In this document: positions 1 through 5,769 of the stretch, piece by piece | Layout: every line of letters starts with the position of its first letter | Position numbering within the stretch: the first letter of the stretch is position 1 | From: Bacteriovoracaceae bacterium UBA2428 | GTDB lineage: Bacteria > Bdellovibrionota > UBA2428 | Length of the DNA: 10,207 nt | Direction of reading: 5' to 3' | Assembly (NCBI GenBank): GCA_002343545.1 | Contig: DDRA01000025.1 | Location: 4,387 to 14,593 of the forward strand | Notes under the pieces: generated by a model | The model's input: the letters and a program-made list of their open reading frames with translations, nothing else | What the model was told of the DNA's origin: nothing | Databases searched by the model: none | Made by a program: the position numbers and the translations under genes

Positions 1-409
1 GACTCTGAAAGCATTTTCTTTCGACTTCTCGCGCTTCGAGCTCCCCTTTTCTTCGCCACCGAAGAAGGGTTTTAACGACCAAACGGCGCAGCGGTTCCTC
101 GGCATTTTCGCCCAAGATCTCGCGGGCGGCCTCGATGTCGGCGTCGCCGATTTCGCATTTTTGTCGCTTCAGACGGGCCTTCACGAGACGAGGCCCCTCG
201 CCTTTTCGCAGAAGTTGACGAGTGCGGGCCCGAACGTAAAGCTCTTCGCGAAAGATCCCGCGTTCGGTCAGATCGTCCAAAAGAACTTTGATCGAAGCGG
301 AGTCCAGTTTTCGAAGTTTGAGTTTTCTTTCGAGCGTCGATCGCGGGTAATCGCGCCGCGCCAACAGGGCCAAGACGTAGCTTCGGGCGCGCGCCAACTC
401 CTCGCTCAT
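1..409 (-). CDS. recX: Regulatory protein RecX family (partial, C-terminus off window)
   Basis: I translated this partial frame by hand; 136 codons are present from the ATG at 409 to the left edge. RecX proteins bind RecA filaments in the cytoplasm and usually inhibit their extension or ATPase. The translation has the RecX layout of repeated three-helix units: an opening stretch with YVLALLARRDYPRSTLERKL, then an acidic second unit (LLDDLTERGIFREELYVRAR), then GEGPRLVKARLKRQ, which matches the family's G-P-x-x-I-x-x-x-L-x-x-K signature. The start is followed by MSEELARARSYV. AAGGGG lies only 2 nt before the ATG, too close for a normal ribosome site. The neighbour upstream on the same strand is the UbiB-like gene, 79 nt away, so co-transcription is possible. 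No recA is visible; it could lie off the left edge. Family assignment is by motif recognition only. Confidence 0.83.
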   Translation of the reverse strand, partial: MSEELARARSYVLALLARRDYPRSTLERKLKLRKLDSASIKVLLDDLTERGIFREELYVRARTRQLLRKGEGPRLVKARLKRQKCEIGDADIEAAREILGENAEEPLRRLVVKTLLRWRRKGELEAREVERKCFQS

Positions 410-440
410 GTCCCCTTAGACATACACGCTGGGCCCCGGA

Positions 441-471
441 GGGTCCCCCAAAAACGAAAGCGTTGGGACCC
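441..471. other. Hairpin between UbiB-like gene and recX
   Basis: An inverted repeat pairs GGGTCCC (441-447) with GGGACCC (465-471). Inside it a second stem pairs AACG (453-456) with CGTT (461-464) around an AAAG loop, leaving a small one-sided bulge (448-452). It lies in the 79-nt gap after the UbiB-like stop and before the recX start. Neither direction has a T-run after the stem, so it is not a textbook intrinsic terminator. It could partly terminate, or stabilise the mRNA 3' end, ahead of recX. Confidence 0.5.
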
Positions 472-488
472 CGGGCGCGGGCTCCCGA

Positions 489-2570
489 TTAGCGGGTTTT
501 TTTGAGCCGGCCCAGGATCTGACGGCAACTCATCGAGACTTGCTCGCGCGCGAGCCGCAGCATGTCCAGGTTCGAGAGGGGAATGCCGCCCTTCTCGCTC
601 ATCCCGCTCCGCCCGATGAGGGCGGAAAGCATCCGTCGAGGCGTTTCGCGCCCGAGGCGCTTGAGGGCCAGTTCCGACACGAGGGCTTCCGCGCCTTGGC
701 CGCCGTTCGACTTCACGAGTTGATCGACGAGCGCGAAGCCGCGGGCAAAACCGAAGAACTCGTGGGGGACCGCGCCGCCCACGACGGAGACTTCGAGCAG
801 AACGGGCAAGGGACCCACGGCATTGGAGGCCAGTCCCGCGCGCACCGCCTGGCGGAGCTTTTCGGGGCCGGGATTTTTTACGAGCAGTTCTTCGAGGGTC
901 TCGACGACGCCGTCTTCGTTCTTGGCGGCGATCTGCGCCGCCAGCCGGATGAAGCTTCCCCGTTGCTCGGCCGAAATGGAATTGGCCATCCCGTAGTCGA
1001 GCAAGGTTACGAGCACGCCGCCGTCCGCGCGGCGGGAGACGAGCATGTTCCCCTGGTGCAAGTCGGAGTGGTAGAAGCCCGAGCCGAAGAGCGCCTCGTC
1101 GAGCCAGACGCGCGCGATCGCTTCCGAAACCTGGAGCCGTTTGGCGGGATCGTGCTTGAAGAACTCGGCCATCGGCGCGGAGTCCTTGGCGAAGGCCATC
1201 AGGATGACTTCGCCGCGGGTATTGCCCGCGTTGAAAACCTCGGGCACGGCCAGGCTCACGTCGCCGAGTTCCTTCTGAAGGCGATTCTGGTAGAGCGCGA
1301 TCGCCTTCTGCTGGTTCCGCACGGTCAAGTCGACGTCGAGCTCGGAAGCGACGTTTTTCTCGAGGCCTTCGAGGAACGCGCCGAAGCTCTCGAACTCCGT
1401 CCCTTTGACTTCGGGCAGCGCTTCGACGATCGGAGCGATTTCGAGCAGGATCGCCTGCTCGCTCGCGATCGCTTCGCGGATGCCGGGCTTTAAGGTGCGG
1501 AGCACGATGACCTGCTCCCCTTTGGCGCCGTCACGGTAGAGCGCGCGGTGGGCCTGCGACATGGTGCCCGTGCCCACGGGTTTGCGCGAGATACGGAGGA
1601 TGCGCGAGGGATAGAGCCCCGGAACGGTCTTCAAGAGGTGTTCGTGGATACCGCCACGGCCCTCGAAGGGGACGGCCTTCACCCCGCTCTCGAGTCGCTC
1701 GAGGATCGCGGCGAAGCGCGGATCCGTCTTGGGATCGCGCGCGAAGAGCTGAAACATCTTCTGGATCTGCGGGCCAGCGTTGCCGAAGACTGCGCCCAGG
1801 CGATCCTCGAAGGTCGCCTTCGCGGGAAGCCGCAGGAAGTCCACCACGATGTCGCGCTTCTGCCGGAGCGAGATGCGCGAGAAGTATTCCTTCAGGAGGA
1901 TGCGGACGACCTTGCCTTGGGCTTCGGGCTCGATCTTGAAGTTCGTCGACTCGGCGAAGGCCTTCACGAGTTCGTCGATGATGCGGAGCTCCTGCTGGAA
2001 GCGGGGTTCGAGCTCGGCGTAGAGCTTCAGCTTGTCCTGGCGACTGAGCCCCTTGAGCAGTTCCTTGGGCTTGACCTTGCCGGCCCACGCGAGCAGGGCG
2101 CTCGAATCGGCGGATGGGCTAAGCGGCCCCGCTTGCTTCTCGAGCGCGCCCTTGAGGGCGCCGGCCGCGACGATGAAGCTCTGGGCGTCCGCGAAGGGAT
2201 TGTCCGAAGAGAGTTTCTGCGTCCACGCGCCCGAGCTTCGGAGCGAGGCGAAGAGATCGACGATCTCCCCCGGCGTGCTCTCGGAGAGGCTCGTGAGGGC
2301 CGCGTCGACGGCCTCGACGCGACGCTGTTCGTCGGTGAAGGCGCCTTCGAGCAGGAGCGCGAGCGTTTCTCGCGCTTTCTCGGAGAGCGGGATCTCGCCG
2401 ATCGCCTGGAGGTCGGCCCCCACGAGCGAAGCCTTCGTGGAGTCGAAGTCCGGTGGCACCGTCGACGAAGGATCGCGAGGTCCCGAAGCGCAGGCGGCTA
2501 GCAAGAGAAGCCAAGCTAGCGCGGTCGATCGAGGGAAGAAGCGGTTTTTCCAGGAGAAGGAAGCTTTCAC
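489..2570 (-). CDS. Predicted lipoprotein with ABC1/UbiB/AarF kinase-like domain
   Basis: ABC1/UbiB proteins are atypical kinases or ATPases, best known from ubiquinone biosynthesis; the role here is unknown. With the GTG start at 2570 the protein has 693 residues. It opens with a lysine/arginine-rich n-region, a hydrophobic stretch and a lipobox LLAAC (Cys27), so it is probably an exported, lipid-anchored protein, unusual for the family. About 250 residues of helical sequence without a recognisable domain precede the family region. A degenerate KxGQ motif reads KMFQ (271-274), the usual A-rich loop reads GTGTMSQAH, and HSDLHQGN (501-508) and DYG (525-527) are conserved. The invariant Lys of VAVK is Arg358 (VIVLRTLKPG), hinting at altered or lost ATP chemistry. 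An alternative TTG start at 2597 adds nine residues. GTG was chosen because it gives a cleaner signal peptide and a nearby TAGACT element. UbiB itself would be cytoplasmic or inner-membrane, so I give no symbol. Confidence 0.85.
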   Translation of the reverse strand: MKASFSWKNRFFPRSTALAWLLLLAACASGPRDPSSTVPPDFDSTKASLVGADLQAIGEIPLSEKARETLALLLEGAFTDEQRRVEAVDAALTSLSESTPGEIVDLFASLRSSGAWTQKLSSDNPFADAQSFIVAAGALKGALEKQAGPLSPSADSSALLAWAGKVKPKELLKGLSRQDKLKLYAELEPRFQQELRIIDELVKAFAESTNFKIEPEAQGKVVRILLKEYFSRISLRQKRDIVVDFLRLPAKATFEDRLGAVFGNAGPQIQKMFQLFARDPKTDPRFAAILERLESGVKAVPFEGRGGIHEHLLKTVPGLYPSRILRISRKPVGTGTMSQAHRALYRDGAKGEQVIVLRTLKPGIREAIASEQAILLEIAPIVEALPEVKGTEFESFGAFLEGLEKNVASELDVDLTVRNQQKAIALYQNRLQKELGDVSLAVPEVFNAGNTRGEVILMAFAKDSAPMAEFFKHDPAKRLQVSEAIARVWLDEALFGSGFYHSDLHQGNMLVSRRADGGVLVTLLDYGMANSISAEQRGSFIRLAAQIAAKNEDGVVETLEELLVKNPGPEKLRQAVRAGLASNAVGPLPVLLEVSVVGGAVPHEFFGFARGFALVDQLVKSNGGQGAEALVSELALKRLGRETPRRMLSALIGRSGMSEKGGIPLSNLDMLRLAREQVSMSCRQILGRLKKTR

Positions 2571-2578
2571 GCCCGACC

Positions 2579-2584
2579 AGTCTA
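2579..2584 (-). promoter_or_regulatory. Putative -10 element of the UbiB-like gene
   Basis: TAGACT (TANNNT type) ends 8 nt before the GTG at 2570, and no Shine-Dalgarno sequence is present. The placement would give a leaderless or almost leaderless transcript. No convincing -35 box was found. It supports the GTG over the TTG start, which lies upstream of this element. Confidence 0.3.
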
Positions 2585-2689
2585 AGAGTTTTTCCAAAGG
2601 CTAGGATGACGGAAATTCGGCGATTTGCCGCGGCGCCACCAAAATCTCTTAAGAAGTCTTACCGTGATAGCGACCCCCGTGGGAGCCTC

Positions 2690-2695
2690 TAAACT
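2690..2695 (+). promoter_or_regulatory. Putative -10 element of the M28 peptidase gene
   Basis: TAAACT ends 7 nt before the ATG at 2703. The only purine-rich site, GGGAG at 2681-2685, is 17 nt from the start, too far for a normal ribosome site. This suggests a leaderless transcript. No clear -35 box was seen. Confidence 0.33.
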
Positions 2696-2702
2696 CCTCT
2701 TC

Positions 2703-3953
2703 ATGAAAAAGCTTGGATCTTCGGCTTCCGGCACCACTTGGCTCCTGGGTCTCGCGCTCGTCGGCACGGACTTCCTGCCGCCCCGGGCCGGCCCCGCGGT
2801 TTTGGCGCGGGATGCGAAACTCGGCGTGGCGGTCGTCGACATGACGCCCGCCCTCGAGAAGGAGATCGGACGCCTCGCCCACGAGAAAGGGCGCTGCGGC
2901 GGCTACGAGATGATTTCCCCGAAGGAAATCTCCGTGCTCGAGTCGTCGACGAGCAAACCCGCCCAAGCCCGCGCTTTGCTGAAGGATCTTCAGACCGTGA
3001 CGCAGGCCCACTTTCGGGCCGCCGAGCGCGTGCGCAACCGTCCGTTGCTTCGCCGCGCGAACGTCGATTCCGCGCTGGACCGCATTTCGGCGTCGCGGCT
3101 CGGCGAAACCTTGCAATGGTATTCGTCGTTCCCGACCCGCTTCAACCGCTCGCCCGACGCGAACGTGCCGGTCGAGGCCCTCAAGGCGAAGCTCCAAGAG
3201 ATCGTGCGCGGCCAGAACGGCGTGACGGTCGAGCTCGTCTCGCACACGTCGACCCCGCAAAAGTCCGTTCGCGTTCGGCTTCCCGGCCGCACCCGTCCGA
3301 ATGAAGTCCTCGTGCTCGGTGGTCACCTCGACTCGATCGTGGGCGGCTTCGGCGGTGGCGGCGGCAAGGCCCCCGGCGCGGACGACAACGCCTCGGGCGT
3401 CGCGAGCCTGACCGAAGCGCTGCGGGTTCTCGTGACCCAGCCGCGCCCGGAACGTAGCGTCGAGTTCTTCTTCTACGCCGGCGAGGAGTCGGGATTGCTC
3501 GGGTCGGCCGAGATCGCGACCGACTACAAGAACCGCAACGTCGACGTCGTCGCCGTGCTCCAGCTCGACATGACCCTTTTTCCGGGCAGCGGCGCGAACA
3601 CGCTCGCGAGCATGACGGATTTCACGAGCCCCTGGCTGCGCGAGGTCCTCGTGCAGATCAACGATAACTACCTGAAGGCCAAGATCATCGAGGACAAGTG
3701 CGGGTACGGCTGCAGCGACCACGCTTCGTGGTACCGCAAAGGCTTCTCGACGCTCATGCCGTTCGAGGCGACTTTCCGCGACATGAACCGCAACATCCAC
3801 ACGACGCGCGACGTGATCGACAGCCGTTCGGACTTCGCCCATTCGGCGATCTTCGCGAAGATCGCCTTGGCCCTCGCCCTCGAGCTGGGGAACTCGACGC
3901 ACCGGGGCCCGGCCCCCGTGGCGAGCAACGCGAAGCTTGCGCAAGCCCGTTAA
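2703..3953 (+). CDS. Secreted M28-family zinc aminopeptidase
   Basis: This 416-residue enzyme should remove N-terminal, probably hydrophobic, residues from peptides outside the cytoplasm using two zinc ions. It closely resembles the Vibrio proteolyticus leucyl aminopeptidase. Visible ligands are His208 (GGHLDS), bridging Asp228 (GADDNASG), Glu262, Asp289 (LQLDM) and His366 (IHTTRD), with general base Glu261 (AGEESG). Cys333 and Cys337 in CGYGC, followed by SDHASW, match the disulfide and Tyr region of the Vibrio enzyme. The first 35 residues form a signal peptide (MKK, a hydrophobic core, AVLA before Arg36). About 110 residues between signal and catalytic domain probably act as a propeptide. 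A glycine-rich GGFGGGGGK run precedes the Asp228 ligand. The ATG at 2703 was preferred over an in-frame TTG at 2625, which would bury the signal peptide behind a basic extension. rmuC follows after 66 nt. Confidence 0.95.
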   Translation: MKKLGSSASGTTWLLGLALVGTDFLPPRAGPAVLARDAKLGVAVVDMTPALEKEIGRLAHEKGRCGGYEMISPKEISVLESSTSKPAQARALLKDLQTVTQAHFRAAERVRNRPLLRRANVDSALDRISASRLGETLQWYSSFPTRFNRSPDANVPVEALKAKLQEIVRGQNGVTVELVSHTSTPQKSVRVRLPGRTRPNEVLVLGGHLDSIVGGFGGGGGKAPGADDNASGVASLTEALRVLVTQPRPERSVEFFFYAGEESGLLGSAEIATDYKNRNVDVVAVLQLDMTLFPGSGANTLASMTDFTSPWLREVLVQINDNYLKAKIIEDKCGYGCSDHASWYRKGFSTLMPFEATFRDMNRNIHTTRDVIDSRSDFAHSAIFAKIALALALELGNSTHRGPAPVASNAKLAQAR

Positions 3954-3956
3954 AAA

Positions 3957-3972
3957 CCGCGGCTAAATCCCG
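3957..3972 (+). repeat. Intergenic 16-mer, copy 1
   Basis: CCGCGGCTAAATCCCG begins 3 nt after the M28 gene's stop codon. A second copy differing at two positions begins 2 nt after the rmuC stop (5378-5393). In both cases the next start codon lies 63-71 nt downstream. It may be a promoter-type element (TAAATC as a -10) or a processing site; the function is unknown. Confidence 0.4.
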
Positions 3973-3979
3973 GAATTTG

Positions 3980-3998
3980 GGGGCTCGACCGGAGCCCC
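3980..3998. other. Hairpin between M28 peptidase gene and rmuC
   Basis: GGGGCTC (3980-3986) and GAGCCCC (3992-3998) form a perfect 7-bp stem with a 5-nt loop in the 66-nt gap. No T-run follows on the plus strand, so strong intrinsic termination is unlikely. It could cap the upstream mRNA or attenuate entry into rmuC. Confidence 0.5.
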
Positions 3999-4007
3999 GG
4001 GAGAGCT

Positions 4008-4013
4008 TAGACC
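4008..4013 (+). promoter_or_regulatory. Putative -10 element of rmuC
   Basis: TAGACC ends 6 nt before the rmuC ATG. The same CTTAGAC core stands before the UbiB-like GTG. The nearest GGGAG-like sequence (3999-4003) is about 16 nt from the ATG, too far for a ribosome site. The match to TANNNT is incomplete (last base C). Confidence 0.25.
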
Positions 4014-4019
4014 CGAAGC

Positions 4020-5375
4020 ATGGATATCCTTTCGCTTGCGTTGGGCGGTCTCGCGGGTCTTGGCTTGGGAAGCGCGCTCACGCTCGCCCTTGCCCGTCGT
4101 CGTGACGGATCGGGCGCCGCCGAACTCGCGAGCCTTCGCGAGGAAAACGTCGAATTGAATCGCCAGAACGCGGCCGGTGAAGCCCGTCGCGCTTCGCTCG
4201 AGGAAGTCGCGGAGAGCGCCCAGTCCGAAAAGGCGCGGGCCCACGCGCAGGCCGAGGCCGAACTGCGCCGCAACGCCGAGCTCGCGGCCAAAGTCGCGTC
4301 CTTCGAGACGGAGAAGCGTGCCCTCGAAGGGCAGCTGCGCCTGCAGCGCGAGAACATGGAAGAGCTGCGCCGCCAAACGAAGTCGGAGTTCGAACTGCTC
4401 GCGGCCAACATCCTCGAGTCCAAATCCAAGGTCTTCAACGAACAGGCCGAAAAGAATCTGGAAACCCTGCTCAAGCCGCTGCGCGAAAAGATCGGCAGTT
4501 TCGAGCAGCGGGTCGAAGCGAGTTATTCGAACGAAGCGAAGGAACGCTTCGCGCTCAAGGCCGAAATCGAGCGTCTCGTCGGGTTGAACGACCGGATGAC
4601 GCGCGAGACGCAATCCCTGACCCAGGCGCTCAAGGGCGATTCCAAGGTCCAGGGGGATTGGGGCGAGCTCGTGCTCGAGCGTATCCTCGAGGCTTCGGGG
4701 CTACGCGAAGGCCACGAGTACACGACGCAGACCGGTCACGTGAGCGAGGACGGCGAGCGCTACCGCCCCGACGTCATCATCCGTCTGCCCGAAGACAAGC
4801 ACATCGTCATCGACTCGAAGGTCTCGCTCACGGCCTACGAAAGCTGCGTGCGCAGCGACGACGAGGCGGCCCGGGCTCAGGCCCTCGCGGCTCACCTGCG
4901 CTCGCTGCAGAAGCACGTCGACGAGCTCGGCGACAAGCACTACTCGCGACTGAAGGGCCTGCGCTCGCCCGAGTTCGTGTTCCTCTTCGTGCCGATCGAG
5001 CCGGCCTACCTGCTCGCAATGCAGAACGACGGCGAGCTCGCCGTGCGCGCTTGGAAGAAGGGCGTCGCGATCGTGACGGCGACGACTTTGCTCACGAGCC
5101 TGCGGACGGTCGAAGGCATTTGGCGTCTCGAGAACCAGAACCGCAACGCACAGGAGATCGCGAACGAAGGCGCGCGGCTCTACGACAAGTTCGTGGGCTT
5201 CCTCGAAGACTTCGAACGTCTCGGCAAGGTCTTCGAGTCCGGCCAGGCCACTTACGCGTCCGCGCTCGGAAAACTGCGCGAAGGGCCGGGGAACGTCTTC
5301 CGAAAGGTGGAGCGTCTCCGCGAGCTCGGCGCGGCGCCCACGAAGCGAATCAAAGCCGATCTGCTCGAGTCCTGA
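4020..5375 (+). CDS. rmuC: DNA recombination protein RmuC
   Basis: RmuC family proteins limit inversions at short inverted repeats and are predicted PD-(D/E)XK-type nucleases. This 451-residue protein has the full family layout. An N-terminal membrane anchor spans about residues 3-25 (ILSLALGGLAGLGLGSALTL) and ends in RRR. A long charged coiled coil runs from about 33 to 205. The RmuC domain starts at GDWGELVLERIL (212-223) and runs to about 440. Candidate catalytic residues are Asp251 (RYRPDVII) and Asp265-Ser-Lys267 (VIDSKVS), followed by FVPIEPAY and the TLLTSLRTVEGIWR segment. Length is typical of the family. The ATG at 4020 is chosen because the membrane anchor follows directly. The gene is tandem to the M28 peptidase (66-nt gap); the pairing suggests no shared function. 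The call is secure. Confidence 0.96.
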   Translation: MDILSLALGGLAGLGLGSALTLALARRRDGSGAAELASLREENVELNRQNAAGEARRASLEEVAESAQSEKARAHAQAEAELRRNAELAAKVASFETEKRALEGQLRLQRENMEELRRQTKSEFELLAANILESKSKVFNEQAEKNLETLLKPLREKIGSFEQRVEASYSNEAKERFALKAEIERLVGLNDRMTRETQSLTQALKGDSKVQGDWGELVLERILEASGLREGHEYTTQTGHVSEDGERYRPDVIIRLPEDKHIVIDSKVSLTAYESCVRSDDEAARAQALAAHLRSLQKHVDELGDKHYSRLKGLRSPEFVFLFVPIEPAYLLAMQNDGELAVRAWKKGVAIVTATTLLTSLRTVEGIWRLENQNRNAQEIANEGARLYDKFVGFLEDFERLGKVFESGQATYASALGKLREGPGNVFRKVERLRELGAAPTKRIKADLLES

Positions 5376-5377
5376 AG

Positions 5378-5393
5378 CCGCGGATAAATCTCG
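5378..5393 (+). repeat. Intergenic 16-mer, copy 2
   Basis: CCGCGGATAAATCTCG starts 2 nt after the rmuC stop and matches the element at 3957-3972 at 14 of 16 positions. The next start (5449) is 71 nt from its first base. It is a candidate promoter or mRNA 3'-end element. Confidence 0.4.
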
Positions 5394-5448
5394 CGAAGAC
5401 AAATTTCTGCTCTGGCGGCGACCGGACGCCTCGGCGAACCTGAAGGGG

Positions 5449-5763
5449 ATGGGGTTCGGTGGCCGGCTACGACGCGATCTGATGGTGGCCGCCATGGCCC
5501 TCGCCTGCCTCGGGATGGAGTCGCCGCGAGCCCGTGAATTCGTGTCGCCCTCGAGCACCGGTGGCCTCCAATCGAGCGAGACGAACGACTTCGAGGCGCC
5601 GATCGATCTTTCCGACGACACCTCGCTCGCGTCCAACCACGAAGACCAGCGGGAACCCGCGCGGGCCGACAAGAAACGGATCCGGAAAAAGGAAAAGCGG
5701 CGCGTTCAGCGACAACGCCGCTCGGGGAAGCTGCCCCGCTCGCCGTCGTCGCTTCGCCGCTAG
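5449..5763 (+). CDS. Small putative exported protein with basic C-terminal tail
   Basis: I do not recognise this 104-residue protein. The N-terminus has three arginines (residues 6, 8, 9) and then a hydrophobic run LMVAAMALACLGM (11-23), consistent with a signal peptide or a single membrane anchor. The middle is polar and acidic with several Ser, Asp and Glu, so probably disordered. From about residue 73 it becomes strongly basic (KKRIRKKEKRRVQRQRR) and could bind nucleic acid, phospholipid or cell-wall polymers. Third codon positions are mostly G or C, like the neighbours, which supports coding. The ATG at 5449 directly follows AAGGGG, too close for ideal ribosome binding; the ATG at 5482 is an alternative but would remove the arginines. 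It lies 73 nt after rmuC and converges on pepA with 6 nt between stops. It could still be spurious. Confidence 0.5.
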   Translation: MGFGGRLRRDLMVAAMALACLGMESPRAREFVSPSSTGGLQSSETNDFEAPIDLSDDTSLASNHEDQREPARADKKRIRKKEKRRVQRQRRSGKLPRSPSSLRR

Positions 5764-5769
5764 GCGCGC

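Larger units (their letters stand above)
2571..2702. promoter_or_regulatory. Divergent intergenic region, UbiB-like / M28 peptidase
   Basis: These 132 nt separate two divergent starts and must hold both promoters. The part from 2641 to 2662 is the most AT-rich and contains the palindrome TCTTAAGA (2647-2654), overlapping an inverted repeat TAAGA-AG-TCTTA (2650-2661). This could be an operator for one or both genes. A GC-rich segment with a small CGGC/GCCG repeat lies at 2618-2630. No small gene is visible. Confidence 0.4.

Noticed and set aside
161..505. 114-codon plus-strand frame at the left end
   Set aside because: It is antisense to recX and runs through the intergenic hairpin. The minus-strand translation is RecX-like.
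540..2501. Two plus-strand open frames of 317 codons each (540-1493 and 1548-2501)
   Set aside because: They lie opposite the UbiB-like gene, show Arg/Glu/Asp/Leu-rich low-complexity composition typical of antisense frames in GC-rich DNA, and have no recognisable domain.
2625..2702. Upstream TTG start for the M28 gene
   Set aside because: It would place 26 extra residues before a good signal peptide that begins at the ATG at 2703.
2649..3944. 431-codon minus-strand open frame
   Set aside because: It is fully antisense to the M28 aminopeptidase, whose catalytic residues are all present. Composition is that of a shadow frame.
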